This document shows positions 32,110 to 41,178 of a DNA stretch of 64,000 bases, piece by piece. Origin of the DNA: Klebsiella ornithinolytica NBRC 105727 = ATCC 31898. GTDB taxonomy: Bacteria > Pseudomonadota > Gammaproteobacteria > Enterobacterales > Enterobacteriaceae. The notes below the pieces were generated by a model that was given only the letters and a program-made list of their open reading frames with translations, was not told the DNA's origin and searched no databases. A program made the translations under genes and the position numbers. Positions within the stretch are counted from its first letter, which is position 1. Each line of letters starts with the position of its first letter. The stretch spans positions 120,379-184,378 of the forward strand of contig NZ_BCYR01000011.1 of assembly GCF_001598295.1 (NCBI RefSeq). The letters run 5' to 3'.

Positions 32110-34374
32110 CTACCCGTTATCCACGGTCTCGCCAAACCACTGATGATACCAACGCGGTAAAAGTTGATCTCGTAAGCTTTGGATTTGCCAACCTTCTGGA
32201 GAAAAAATAACCGTAATTTGTCCCTGATGCGGCGTATCGAGCCATCGATAGCCCTGCTGACGGTAGTGCTGCACCACTTTAGCCGCAGGCATACGCCAGG
32301 CATTATATCGCGAGGCCGAAGCCAGCGCCGCCGCGCCGCCGACCCGCTGCAATAAGGCAAGCGCAGAAGAGGTATGACTCCCGTGGTGCGGAACCTGGAT
32401 AAGTGTAGACGCAAGATGCTGCCAGTAGTGGCTCAGCATGGCCCGTTCTGCCGGAATTTCAATATCTCCGGTCAGTAGAATGCTCTGCTTGCCGTCATCA
32501 ATACGGACCACGCAGGAGCGGTTATTGCCCGTCAGGCTGGAATCCGGCAGCGGCCACAGCACGCGAAAAGTTAATCCACGCCATCGCCAGCTTTCGCCTC
32601 GCCGACAGGGAAGATGCCCCCGCCAGCCTAGCGGACTGCGGATCCAGAGCTCGGGCCAGGCCTTCAGCAGCGAATTGAGACCGCCGCGGTGGTCAAGGTG
32701 TTCATGGCTCAACACAACGCCCTCCGGGCGCAGGTGATGCCAGCGTAGCCAGGGAATAATAATCTGCTGACCGCTATCACCATCGGGCCAGGCCAGCCCG
32801 GTATCATAGAGGATTGCCGCCCCCTCGCGCTCAATGACCATAGCCAGCCCCTGCCCGACGTCCAGCATCGTGACCCGCCATTCATCTTTCGCTCCGTGGC
32901 GCCAGAAGGGCCAGCTCAGCAGCAGCGTGCTGCTAAGACAAAGCGCCGGTAGCGAACGCCAGGCATGAAAACGCCACACCAGCAGTATCAGCCAGGGCAA
33001 CGCGCTGAGCCCCGCCCAGCGAAAATCCAGACTGAGCCAGCCCTGCGGCAGCAGATGCAAAAACCAGAATAATGCTGCCAGCAGGCGGTCAGCCAGCCAC
33101 CACGCCGCCATTTCAACCACGACAGGTCCGCTGAGATGCAGCAGCATCGCCAGCAGAATCGTGGGAACAACCGCAAAGGTGACCAACGGTACGGCTATCA
33201 GATTTGCTACCCAGGCGGTCAGGCTGATGCCGTGGAAAAGGAGAATCTGAATTGGCAATAGCAGAAACATCAGCCCAAGCTGCAGATGGCCTAAAGCAAG
33301 CCCTTCGCGCCACGGCCAGCGCCACGTATGCCGCTGCAGCGGCACCAGCTGATACCAGAAAATCAGCGTTGCGACGGCGAAGATGGACAGCCACAGACTA
33401 TCAGACAACACCGCCAGCGGATCGGCGAATAAGATAGCGCCAATACAACAGAGCCAGATTTGCCAGGACGACCAGCGTCTGGCAGATAGCCGTAGGCCCA
33501 CCACGCAGCTCAGGGCTACGCAGGTCCGCAGCGCAGGCGGCTGCATACCGGTCAGCCAGGCATAAAATAGCGCGCAGCCCAGACCGATAAGTAACGGCAT
33601 TCTCCAGCCAATCCATCGGCACGGGAAAAAGAATTGCAGCCCCCGAACCACCAGTCCACCGAGTATGGCGCCTAACGCAATATGCAACCCTGAAATCGCC
33701 ATCAGGTGTGAGGTACCGGTCTCCTGCATCAGACGTTTGATATCCCGCGGTACAACCAGTCTCTCGCCCATCCCGAGCCCGAGTATCACCGACTGCCAGG
33801 GAAAAGCGTCGAGAGTACGTTCCAGCGATGCCAGATAGCGAGCGCGGTAGCTGCACGTCAGGTCTGATGCTTCGGCCGACGTAAAGCGCCCGGTTAGCGA
33901 ACGATGTTGCGCCAGGGCAAAACGCTGGCCGTCAAAGCCCCCTACGTTGAGCTGACTATGGACCGGGCGAAGACGGACGGTCATCTTCCAGCGCTGCCCG
34001 GCACACGGCAGGTCGGGCAGCGCATTACCATAAAGAGTTACCCCTGGCGCCGGCCATAGCCTCTGCCCGTTGAAACGGAGAATATTTCCCTGGTAGGTGG
34101 TCTCACCTTCGACGGCCGTTAGCTTAATTTCAATCTGCCGGTTGCCACCGGGTAGCACCTGCATCGGCCACAGCACCTGACGCGCGCTCAGCACACCCCA
34201 GGCAAAAAACAGCATGGTCAACGCCAGGTAACGCAATGGCCTCCAGCGGTAAAGCGACATCAGGATCGCGCCGCCGATAATGACCTGAACGGCGAGCGGT
34301 GTGGGCAGTTCTGGCAAGAACAGCAGTGGGCAGATCCCGACAACCACGCACCCGGCAAGCTGTGATAAACGCAT
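32110..34374 (-). CDS. ycaI: ComEC/Rec2-family DNA uptake channel homologue YcaI
   Basis: This 754-residue protein equals E. coli YcaI in length. The N-terminal DUF4131/OB-like part is followed by the multi-helix Competence domain (with MGERLVVPRDI and GTSHLMAISGLH). The C-terminal metallo-beta-lactamase-like part has LDVGQGLAMVIE, SHEHLDHRGG, LTGDIE and QVPHHGSHTS. In competent bacteria ComEC carries single-stranded DNA across the inner membrane. The role in Enterobacteriaceae is only partly known. The GGGAGGGG ribosome site supports the start. It is probably the first gene of the ycaI-msbA-lpxK operon. Confidence 0.95.
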   Translation of the reverse strand: MRLSQLAGCVVVGICPLLFLPELPTPLAVQVIIGGAILMSLYRWRPLRYLALTMLFFAWGVLSARQVLWPMQVLPGGNRQIEIKLTAVEGETTYQGNILRFNGQRLWPAPGVTLYGNALPDLPCAGQRWKMTVRLRPVHSQLNVGGFDGQRFALAQHRSLTGRFTSAEASDLTCSYRARYLASLERTLDAFPWQSVILGLGMGERLVVPRDIKRLMQETGTSHLMAISGLHIALGAILGGLVVRGLQFFFPCRWIGWRMPLLIGLGCALFYAWLTGMQPPALRTCVALSCVVGLRLSARRWSSWQIWLCCIGAILFADPLAVLSDSLWLSIFAVATLIFWYQLVPLQRHTWRWPWREGLALGHLQLGLMFLLLPIQILLFHGISLTAWVANLIAVPLVTFAVVPTILLAMLLHLSGPVVVEMAAWWLADRLLAALFWFLHLLPQGWLSLDFRWAGLSALPWLILLVWRFHAWRSLPALCLSSTLLLSWPFWRHGAKDEWRVTMLDVGQGLAMVIEREGAAILYDTGLAWPDGDSGQQIIIPWLRWHHLRPEGVVLSHEHLDHRGGLNSLLKAWPELWIRSPLGWRGHLPCRRGESWRWRGLTFRVLWPLPDSSLTGNNRSCVVRIDDGKQSILLTGDIEIPAERAMLSHYWQHLASTLIQVPHHGSHTSSALALLQRVGGAAALASASRYNAWRMPAAKVVQHYRQQGYRWLDTPHQGQITVIFSPEGWQIQSLRDQLLPRWYHQWFGETVDNG

Positions 34375-34395
34375 GTCCCCTCCCTGTTGACGGAG

Positions 34396-34424
34396 AGTAT
34401 CGCGTGAAAGCTAAAGGTCGTCAG
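34396..34424 (-). promoter_or_regulatory. Candidate promoter of the ycaI-msbA-lpxK operon
   Basis: On the minus strand CTGACG and GATACT are separated by 17 bp, ending about 22 bp before the ycaI start codon. Both boxes match consensus at four of six positions. Confidence 0.35.
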
Positions 34425-34520
34425 CGGTCGGCGGCCGGGTATGGATTTCGGCTTCCGCAAAACCTACGGGGTTGCAGCAAAACGAAGATGTTGCTGTGAG
34501 GCGGGGCAAACCGGAGGCAT

Positions 34521-34551
34521 AAAAAAAGCACCGCAAAGGTGCTTTTTTTAT
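34521..34551 (-). terminator. Rho-independent terminator of ihfB
   Basis: AAAAAAGCACC / GGTGCTTTTTTT with a 5-nt loop. On the minus strand it ends in seven T. Confidence 0.9.
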
Positions 34552-34583
34552 CATCGGAGTACGTTGTCGCGGCTGTGCGAAAC

Positions 34584-34871
34584 TTACTCTTCGTAAATAT
34601 TGGCGCGGTCGCGTAATTCTTTCCCAGGCTTAAAGTGCGGAACGTACTTACCTTCCAGTTCGACTTTATCGCCAGTCTTCGGGTTACGCCCGGTGCGAGG
34701 TGCTCGATAATGCAAAGAGAAGCTGCCGAAACCGCGGATTTCAATGCGCTCACCTTGAGCAAGCGTTGAGGCCATATGTTCCAGCATTTCTTTAACAGCA
34801 TCTTCGACCGCTTTCGCAGGAATGTGAGATTGCTGGCTGGCAAGTCTTTCTATCAATTCTGACTTGGTCAT
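34584..34871 (-). CDS. ihfB: Integration host factor subunit beta
   Basis: IHF-beta pairs with IHF-alpha to bend DNA at specific sites, serving recombination, replication and transcription (including pfl and porin promoters). It has 95 residues and is nearly identical to E. coli (94). The DNA-intercalating proline arm is seen in [20 protein letters not shown]. The start at 34871 follows GGAGG. The C-terminus ends NIYEE rather than the NIYG of E. coli, one residue longer. It follows rpsA on the same strand. Confidence 0.98.
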   Translation of the reverse strand: MTKSELIERLASQQSHIPAKAVEDAVKEMLEHMASTLAQGERIEIRGFGSFSLHYRAPRTGRNPKTGDKVELEGKYVPHFKPGKELRDRANIYEE

Positions 34872-34910
34872 TATTCCTCCGGTTTCCTTCAAGGCAAAAT
34901 TAGCTAACTG

Positions 34911-34941
34911 CTTTAAACAAGGGCGGCCGTAGCCGCCCTTT
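34911..34941 (-). terminator. Terminator between rpsA and ihfB
   Basis: AAGGGCGGC / GCCGCCCTT with a CGTA loop. On the minus strand it is followed by TTGTTTAAAG. Confidence 0.7.
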
Positions 34942-34991
34942 GTGCTTGATTACAGGACGAATCCTGCAATCTGTCAAGTAAACTCGTCGTA

Positions 34992-35014
34992 ATTCAGGTT
35001 GTTGTAACCTGAAT
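34992..35014. repeat. Perfect 9-bp inverted repeat just after rpsA
   Basis: ATTCAGGTT / AACCTGAAT with a 5-nt loop lies 8 bases past the rpsA stop codon. It has no T run and so may protect the 3' end of the rpsA message or serve in processing. Confidence 0.55.
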
Positions 35015-35022
35015 GACTAAGA

Positions 35023-36696
35023 TTACTCGCCTTTAGCTGCTTTGAAAGCTTCAGCCATTGCGTTGTTAGAGAAGTTTGCATCTTCCTGTTTGTTAACAGT
35101 TGCGATTGCATCTTTCTCATCAGCTTCGTCTTTAGCACGAACAGACAGGCTGATTGCACGGTTTTTACGATCAACGCCGGTGAATTTAGCTTCAACGTCG
35201 TCGCCAACGCTCAGAACCAGAGTTGCATCTTCAACGCGGTCACGGGAAGCTTCAGAAGCGCGCAGGTAACCTTCAACGCCGTCAGCCAGTTCTACGGTTG
35301 CGCCTTTAGCGTCAACTGCAGTGACTTTACCGTTTACGATTGCGCCTTTCTTGTTCAGTGCAACCCAGTTGTTGAACGGATCTTCTGCGAGCTGTTTAAC
35401 GCCCAGAGAGATACGCTCACGCTCTGCGTCAACCTGCAGAACAACTGCTGCGATTTCGTCGCCTTTTTTGTATTCACGAACTGCTTCTTCGCCTGCAACG
35501 TTCCAGGAGATGTCAGACAGGTGAACCAGGCCGTCGATGCCGCCGTCCAGGCCGATGAAGATACCGAAGTCAGTGATAGACTTGATTTTACCTTCAACAC
35601 GGTCGCCCTTGTTGTGGGTTTCCGCAAACTGCTGCCACGGGTTGTTTTTGCACTGCTTCAGACCCAGGGAGATACGACGACGTTCTTCGTCGATATCCAG
35701 AACCATAACTTCCACTACGTCGCCAACGTTAACAACTTTGGACGGGTGGATGTTTTTATTGGTCCAATCCATTTCGGAAACGTGAACCAGGCCTTCAACG
35801 CCTTCTTCGATTTCAACGAAGCAGCCGTAGTCGGTCAGGTTGGTCACGCGACCGGTCAGTTTGGTACCTTCCGGATAACGCTTAGCGATAGCTACCCACG
35901 GATCTTCGCCCAGCTGTTTCAGGCCCAGAGATACACGAGTACGCTCGCGGTCGAACTTCAGCACTTTAACAGTGATTTCGTCGCCAACGTTTACGATTTC
36001 GCTCGGGTGCTTAACGCGTTTCCACGCCATGTCGGTGATGTGCAGCAGGCCGTCAACGCCGCCCAGATCAACGAATGCGCCGTAGTCAGTGAGGTTCTTA
36101 ACGATACCTTTGACTTCCATGCCTTCCTGCAGGTTTTCCAGCAGCTGATCGCGTTCTGCGCTGTTTTCGGATTCGATAACGGCACGACGGGATACAACAA
36201 CGTTGTTACGCTTCTGGTCCAGCTTGATTACTTTGAACTCAAGCTCTTTGCCTTCCAGGTGCAGAGTGTCGCGAACCGGACGAACGTCAACCAGGGAACC
36301 CGGCAGGAACGCGCGAATACCATTCAGCTCAACAGTGAAGCCACCTTTAACTTTGCCGTTGATAACACCGACTACAGTTTCAGCTTCTTCGTAAGCTTTT
36401 TCCAGCGTGATCCAAGCTTCGTGACGTTTAGCTTTTTCACGGGACAGCAGGGTTTCACCGAAGCCGTCTTCTACTGCATCCAGAGCAACGTCAACTTCGT
36501 CACCGACCTGGATTTCCAGCTCGCCCTGGGCGTTTTTGAACTGCTCTGCCGGAATGGCAGACTCAGATTTCAGACCAGCGTCAACCAGTACGATATCTTT
36601 GTCGATAGCAACAACAACACCACGAACGATGGAACCCGGACGGGTTTCGATTGTTTTTAAGGATTCTTCAAATAGTTGAGCAAAAGATTCAGTCAT
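35023..36696 (-). CDS. rpsA: 30S ribosomal protein S1
   Basis: S1 binds mRNA leaders, enabling translation of structured or weak-ribosome-site messages. It has 557 residues, as in E. coli, with six S1 OB repeats. Repeats 1-2 bind the ribosome and repeats 3-6 bind RNA; repeat signatures such as [39 protein letters not shown] and [15 protein letters not shown] are clear. The leader has only a weak GAAG-type ribosome site ahead of the ATG. This fits the known S1 autocontrol, in which the protein represses its own structured leader. It lies downstream of cmk. Confidence 0.98.
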   Translation of the reverse strand: MTESFAQLFEESLKTIETRPGSIVRGVVVAIDKDIVLVDAGLKSESAIPAEQFKNAQGELEIQVGDEVDVALDAVEDGFGETLLSREKAKRHEAWITLEKAYEEAETVVGVINGKVKGGFTVELNGIRAFLPGSLVDVRPVRDTLHLEGKELEFKVIKLDQKRNNVVVSRRAVIESENSAERDQLLENLQEGMEVKGIVKNLTDYGAFVDLGGVDGLLHITDMAWKRVKHPSEIVNVGDEITVKVLKFDRERTRVSLGLKQLGEDPWVAIAKRYPEGTKLTGRVTNLTDYGCFVEIEEGVEGLVHVSEMDWTNKNIHPSKVVNVGDVVEVMVLDIDEERRRISLGLKQCKNNPWQQFAETHNKGDRVEGKIKSITDFGIFIGLDGGIDGLVHLSDISWNVAGEEAVREYKKGDEIAAVVLQVDAERERISLGVKQLAEDPFNNWVALNKKGAIVNGKVTAVDAKGATVELADGVEGYLRASEASRDRVEDATLVLSVGDDVEAKFTGVDRKNRAISLSVRAKDEADEKDAIATVNKQEDANFSNNAMAEAFKAAKGE

Positions 36697-36832
36697 GTTT
36701 AATCTTCAGGTTTCATATTTAACGTCCACCTGGCTCCGTGCCGGATGGGGTTGTTTAACATACCCGCTAACACTCCATTGCTGCGGGGGTACTGCTATAA
36801 TTCTGAGGCCGTTTCGCTTCACCGCTTCGCGG
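36697..36832 (-). promoter_or_regulatory. rpsA leader and promoter interval
   Basis: This 136-bp gap between cmk and rpsA has several self-complementary GC-rich stretches and a poor ribosome site. It has AT-rich -10-like motifs on the minus strand (for example TATAGC near 36795). In E. coli the rpsA leader folds into hairpins bound by S1. Confidence 0.5.
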
Positions 36833-37516
36833 TCAGGCGACTGCCAGTTTTTCGCGCGCATAGTGTAGCGCTTTTTCAATAACTTGCTCAATGTTTAGTT
36901 CAGTAGAATCGAGAACTAAAGCATCGGCGGCCGGGACAAGCGGCGCGACGCTGCGATTACGGTCGCGATCGTCACGTTCTTTTATCTCGGACAAAAGACG
37001 TTCAAAGTTAACACTAAAGCCCTTTTCCTGCAACTGCAGCATACGGCGATGGGCGCGCTCTTGTGCCGAAGCATCAAGGAAAATCTTCACTGGCGCATCG
37101 GGAAACACGACGGTTCCCATATCGCGTCCGTCGGCAATCAGGCCAGGCAGTTCACGAAATGCGCGCTGACGACGAAGCAATGCTTCACGCACGCGGGGAA
37201 ACGCGGCAACTTTCGATGCGGTATTAGCCACTTCCTGAGTACGAATGGCGGCGCTGACGTCTTCGCCTTCAAGAATCACTTCCAGAGTGCCATCGGTGGA
37301 GATAAAACGCACGTCCAGGTGCGCCGCCAACGGTACCAGCGCCTCTTCAGATTCGACATCAACATGGTGATGCAGCGCCGCGAGGGCCAGAACACGATAG
37401 ATGGCCCCGGAATCCAGCAGATGCCAGCCCAGCGCTTCCGCCATTGCCTTGCACAATGTGCCTTTACCCGCACCGCCAGGCCCATCAATGGTGATTACCG
37501 GAATATTTGCCGTCAT
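36833..37516 (-). CDS. cmk: Cytidylate kinase
   Basis: Cmk phosphorylates CMP and dCMP to the diphosphates. It has 227 residues, as in E. coli. The P-loop is GPGGAGKGT near residues 12-20; the usual Ser after the first Pro is Gly here, a tolerated position. LLDSGAIYR and the lid region [14 protein letters not shown] are conserved. The start at 37516 follows GGAGAAAAAG. In E. coli ycaL lies between aroA and cmk; it is absent here. Confidence 0.97.
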   Translation of the reverse strand: MTANIPVITIDGPGGAGKGTLCKAMAEALGWHLLDSGAIYRVLALAALHHHVDVESEEALVPLAAHLDVRFISTDGTLEVILEGEDVSAAIRTQEVANTASKVAAFPRVREALLRRQRAFRELPGLIADGRDMGTVVFPDAPVKIFLDASAQERAHRRMLQLQEKGFSVNFERLLSEIKERDDRDRNRSVAPLVPAADALVLDSTELNIEQVIEKALHYAREKLAVA

Positions 37517-37641
37517 CTTTTTCTCCTTCAGCAAGGCGCATAGAATATAAACGCCGCGCATTATACGCATCTCTACGCCGGAAAGTGAGCATTGCTTGCA
37601 AATTACGGACTACCAGAAATGAAACGCAGAAGAATTGCGCA

Positions 37642-37647
37642 ATTATA
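37642..37647 (-). promoter_or_regulatory. Candidate cmk -10 box
   Basis: A perfect TATAAT on the minus strand lies about 125 bp upstream of cmk and directly after the aroA-distal hairpin. No good -35 is visible at 17 bp. Confidence 0.35.
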
Positions 37648-37649
37648 GC

Positions 37650-37670
37650 GGGCTGACGGAACGTCAGCCC
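37650..37670. terminator. Hairpin downstream of aroA
   Basis: GGGCTGACG / CGTCAGCCC, a perfect 9-bp stem with a 3-nt loop, lies about 50 bp past the aroA stop. There is little T run, so termination efficiency is uncertain. Confidence 0.5.
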
Positions 37671-37720
37671 GGAAGATGACAATATTTTACCTTTTCGGTT
37701 TGCTTTTTGCGCAGCGAACG

Positions 37721-39022
37721 TTACGCCAGCGTGCTGATCCGCGCCAGCTGCTCGAAGTAATCCGGGAAGGTTTTCGCCGTACATTTCGGGTCAAGAATAG
37801 TCACCGGCGTATCAGACAACGCCACCAGCGAGAAACACATTGCCATACGGTGATCGTTATAGGTGCCAATCTCGGCAAACTGCAGCGTCAGCGGAGGCGT
37901 AATGCGAATGTAATCCTCCCCCTCTTCCACTTCGGCGCCCACTTTACGCAGTTCGGTGGCCATCGCAAACAGACGGTCGGTCTCTTTGACGCGCCAGTTA
38001 TAGATGTTGCGTAGCGTGGTCGTTCCCCTGGCAAACAGCGCCGCGGTGGCGATAGTCATCGCCGCATCCGGAATATGGTTCATATCCATATCGATAGCAT
38101 TCAGCTCGCCGCGGGTACAGGCAATATAATCCTCGCCCCAGGTGACGGTCGCCCCCATTTTTTCCAGCACGTCGGCAAAACGAATATCGCCCTGTACGCT
38201 GTTGCGGCCGATACCGGTGACTTTTACCGTCCCACCTTTGATGGCGCCGGCAGCGAGGAAATAAGAGGCCGAAGAGGCATCCCCCTCCACCAGGTAATCA
38301 CCGGGCGACTGGTACTGCTGATTGCCGCTGACAATAAAGCGCTGATAGGCCTGATTCTCGACCTCAACGCCGAATGTTTTCATCAGATGCAGCGTGATGT
38401 CGATATATGGGCGGGAAACCAGCTCGCCTTTAATCGCGATGACGGTATCCTGCGGCGCCAGTGGCGCAGCCATCAGCAGCGCGGTGAGGAACTGGCTGGA
38501 TACGCTGCCGTCCACTTCAACTTCGCCGCCGGTAAAGCCGCCGCGCAGACGCAGAGGCGGATAGTTTTCCTGCTCCAGATAATCAATCTGCGCGCCGCCC
38601 TGGCGCAGCGCGTCGACCAGATGGCCAATCGGGCGCTCTTTCATGCGCGGTTCGCCAGTCAACACGATATCGTTGCTGCCCAGACACAGCGCGGCCGCCA
38701 GCGGACGCATGGCGGTCCCTGCGTTACCGAGGAACAGCTCCAGCGCACTACCAGCCTGCAGCGCACTACCAGCCTGCAGCGGCCCAGCGTTGCCGGTCAC
38801 TTCACAGCGGGTGCGGTCAGCAGACAGAACGTAATGAACTCCCAGGGCGCTCAGGGCATTCAGCATATGGCGTACATCGTCGCTGTCCAGCAGGTTGGTC
38901 AGCACCGTGGTGCCACGGGCCAAAGCCGCCAGCAGCAAAGCACGGTTAGAGACACTTTTTGACCCAGGCAGGTTCACGGTGCCATCTACTCGCGCAATGG
39001 GTTGTAACGTCAGGGATTCCAT
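37721..39022 (-). CDS. aroA: EPSP synthase with a six-residue tandem insertion
   Basis: AroA joins PEP and shikimate-3-phosphate to make EPSP, the glyphosate target of the shikimate pathway. The protein has 433 residues against 427 in E. coli. The difference is a repeated QAGSAL (83-88 and 89-94) encoded by an exact 18-bp duplication, located just before [13 protein letters not shown]. The PEP/glyphosate residues Gly96, Thr97 and Pro101 of E. coli become Gly102, Thr103 and Pro107. All other motifs ([37 protein letters not shown]) are intact, so activity is expected. A TTG at 39025 is one codon upstream; ATG at 39022 is used. It forms an operon with serC. Confidence 0.97.
   Translation of the reverse strand: MESLTLQPIARVDGTVNLPGSKSVSNRALLLAALARGTTVLTNLLDSDDVRHMLNALSALGVHYVLSADRTRCEVTGNAGPLQAGSALQAGSALELFLGNAGTAMRPLAAALCLGSNDIVLTGEPRMKERPIGHLVDALRQGGAQIDYLEQENYPPLRLRGGFTGGEVEVDGSVSSQFLTALLMAAPLAPQDTVIAIKGELVSRPYIDITLHLMKTFGVEVENQAYQRFIVSGNQQYQSPGDYLVEGDASSASYFLAAGAIKGGTVKVTGIGRNSVQGDIRFADVLEKMGATVTWGEDYIACTRGELNAIDMDMNHIPDAAMTIATAALFARGTTTLRNIYNWRVKETDRLFAMATELRKVGAEVEEGEDYIRITPPLTLQFAEIGTYNDHRMAMCFSLVALSDTPVTILDPKCTAKTFPDYFEQLARISTLA
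38741..38781. repeat. Exact 18-bp tandem duplication inside aroA
   Basis: The unit GCGCACTACCAGCCTGCA occurs twice head to tail (38743-38760 and 38761-38778). The 18-base periodicity extends two bases to the left and three to the right. It is in frame and inserts six codons. Confidence 0.97.
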
Positions 39023-39094
39023 CAAACTTAACTCTCAAACAAACAGAATAAAAACCCCGCAGACCAGCCGCGGGGATGAAAAACAGGAGGGTGA

Positions 39095-40183
39095 TTAGCC
39101 GTGGCGGCGTTCAAAATCCTGCATAAAGTCGGTCAGTGCCTTCACGCCCGCCAGCGGCATCGCGTTATAGATAGAGGCACGCATGCCGCCCACTACGCGG
39201 TGGCCTTTCAGTGCATGCAGACCTGCGGCAAAGGACTCTTCAAGGAACAGTTTATCCAGCGCACTGTCGGCCAGCTGGAACGGGACGTTCATACGGGAAC
39301 GGTTAGCCGCTGCCACATCGTTACGATAGAAGCTGCTGCGGTCGATCGCACCATACAGCAAATCGGCTTTTTGCTGATTGATTTTGTCCATTGCCGCGAC
39401 GCCGCCCTGCTCTTTCAGCCACTTGAACACCAGACCGGCCAGGTACCAGGCGAACGTCGGCGGGGTGTTAAACATGGAGTCGTTAGCATCCAGTACGGTG
39501 TAGTCGAGAATTGACGGGCAGGCGATACTGGCTTTACCCAGCAGGTCTTCACGTACAATCACCAGCGTCAGACCCGCCGGGCCGATATTTTTCTGTGCGC
39601 CCGCATAGATAACGCCGTAACGGCTGACATCAATCGGGGCAGAGAGAATGGTGGAGGAGAAATCCGCCGCAACCACGACGTCGTCCGCAAAATTCGGCGT
39701 TTCATCAATCGCAATGCCGTCGATGGTTTCATTCGGACAGTAGTGCAGATAGGCCGCGCCTGGCGTCAACTGCCATTCGCTCATCGGCTTAACTCCGCGC
39801 AGGCCGTCAACCGTGATTTTCGCGTCAATGGCGTTCGGCGAACAATATTTTTTCGCTTCTTTAATCGCGCTTGCCGCCCAGTAGCCGGCATCAACATAGT
39901 CAGCGGTGGTTTTATCACCCAGCAGGTTCAGCGGAACGCCCGCGAACTGACCGCGACCACCGCCGTGGCAGAATAAAACTTTGTAGTTGGAGGGGATATT
40001 GAGCAGATCGCGAAAATCCTGTTCAGCCGCCTCAGCCACCTGGATAAACTCTTTACCACGGTGACTGATTTCCATGACCGACGTACCCAGGCCATGCCAG
40101 TCACACAGCTCCTGCTGTGCCAGTTTGAGAACTTCCGCCGGCAGCATTGCCGGGCCCGAACTAAAGTTATAGACCTGAGCCAT
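39095..40183 (-). CDS. serC: Phosphoserine aminotransferase
   Basis: SerC makes phosphoserine from 3-phosphohydroxypyruvate and also serves pyridoxine synthesis. It has 362 residues, as in E. coli. PLP-binding Lys198 is in [28 protein letters not shown] and the C-terminal [19 protein letters not shown] are conserved. It is transcribed ahead of aroA. In E. coli the pair is controlled by Lrp and CRP. Confidence 0.98.
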   Translation of the reverse strand: MAQVYNFSSGPAMLPAEVLKLAQQELCDWHGLGTSVMEISHRGKEFIQVAEAAEQDFRDLLNIPSNYKVLFCHGGGRGQFAGVPLNLLGDKTTADYVDAGYWAASAIKEAKKYCSPNAIDAKITVDGLRGVKPMSEWQLTPGAAYLHYCPNETIDGIAIDETPNFADDVVVAADFSSTILSAPIDVSRYGVIYAGAQKNIGPAGLTLVIVREDLLGKASIACPSILDYTVLDANDSMFNTPPTFAWYLAGLVFKWLKEQGGVAAMDKINQQKADLLYGAIDRSSFYRNDVAAANRSRMNVPFQLADSALDKLFLEESFAAGLHALKGHRVVGGMRASIYNAMPLAGVKALTDFMQDFERRHG

Positions 40184-40211
40184 TTCCCCTCACCACGTTG
40201 CTATGTTGTCT

Positions 40212-40231
40212 GCCCGCGAACCATCGCGGGC
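40212..40231. repeat. Leader hairpin upstream of serC
   Basis: GCCCGCG / CGCGGGC with a 6-nt loop lies about 28 bases before the serC start codon, probably in its mRNA leader. No T run follows. Confidence 0.45.
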
Positions 40232-40370
40232 ATAAGTTATTCCTGTGGCTATCGGTTTTATCATTCAGTGACACGCACCGCAACGAGTAAAACTAAGCAG
40301 CCACGAAATGTGGCTGTCGTCACACAAAAGAATCTGCCGGCTTGACGTCATAAAACCGACATAATTGCTG

Positions 40371-41063
40371 TCAGGTGACTCTTTTCGCCCTGCTGGCCTG
40401 CGACCATTCTGCATTTGCGCAGCGGGGACATAATTGTTTATCCCCGGCGAGGAGCTTAAGAACTGCGCTACACCGTACGCAGGCATATTCATCGTCGCGC
40501 GGAATGGTAGCGAAGCTTGCGTTATGGGGAGGAGGTAAAATAGACAGACCGGCTTTGACGTCTCGATCCGCATAGTAGTAGAGACTAATTTGCCCGTTGG
40601 TTTCCAGAATAGCCAACCGGACCTGTCCCAGCTGTTCGACGCCGTTGATCCGCAGCTCCATAAAAAACTCGAATTCGGTCATGTTTTCCGCCTGTAAATT
40701 TTTCCAGGCCAGTTCCCCCTGTTCGATGACCGGGATCGGTTTGCCCTCAAGCAGGTTCTCCAGCTTCTCGCTTTTGCCCATCAGCCACATGATCAGCCGG
40801 TAGAGCAACGCCAGGGTAACAAAGACCACCAGCACCGGCAGCATCGGGACATCGTCATAGAAAGCGACATCCCCTGCCGCGGATCCAAGGGTCAGGATAA
40901 TGAGGACTTCGAACAGCGACATCTGCCGCACGCCGCGTCGGCCGGTGATTTTGAGAAAGATAAATACCAGGACAAAGGTGTACACGCTCCTCAGCGCCAC
41001 CTCAGCCAAAAAGTCCACTGGCACTTTATCCAGCGCCATACGATGCCAATCAAATGCCTTCAT
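40371..41063 (-). CDS. ycaP: DUF421 inner-membrane protein YcaP
   Basis: This 230-residue protein has the E. coli YcaP length and start MKAFDWHRMALDKVP. About three N-terminal transmembrane helices (20-110) are followed by a cytoplasmic DUF421/YetF-type domain (LEGKPIPVIEQGELAWKNL). A C-terminal pair of CXXC motifs (CVRC and CPRC) probably binds zinc. A start at 41078 would add five residues. Function unknown. It is divergent from ycaO. Confidence 0.93.
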   Translation of the reverse strand: MKAFDWHRMALDKVPVDFLAEVALRSVYTFVLVFIFLKITGRRGVRQMSLFEVLIILTLGSAAGDVAFYDDVPMLPVLVVFVTLALLYRLIMWLMGKSEKLENLLEGKPIPVIEQGELAWKNLQAENMTEFEFFMELRINGVEQLGQVRLAILETNGQISLYYYADRDVKAGLSILPPPHNASFATIPRDDEYACVRCSAVLKLLAGDKQLCPRCANAEWSQASRAKRVT

Positions 41064-41178
41064 GGTTAACGCCTGCACAGTTATCGGGTGTCAGTAAGGA
41101 TAGCCAGACGATGGAGATAGCGCCGGTCATCTAAAAGCCGTATCATTGCGCGCTTTACGTACGATAAAAGTGATCGCC

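Noticed and set aside
35521..36660. 379-codon open frame opposite rpsA
   Set aside because: It is the shadow of the repeated S1 domains in a codon-biased gene.
39022..39025. TTG one codon upstream of aroA as the start
   Set aside because: The adjacent ATG matches the family N-terminus MESLTLQP and is a far better start.
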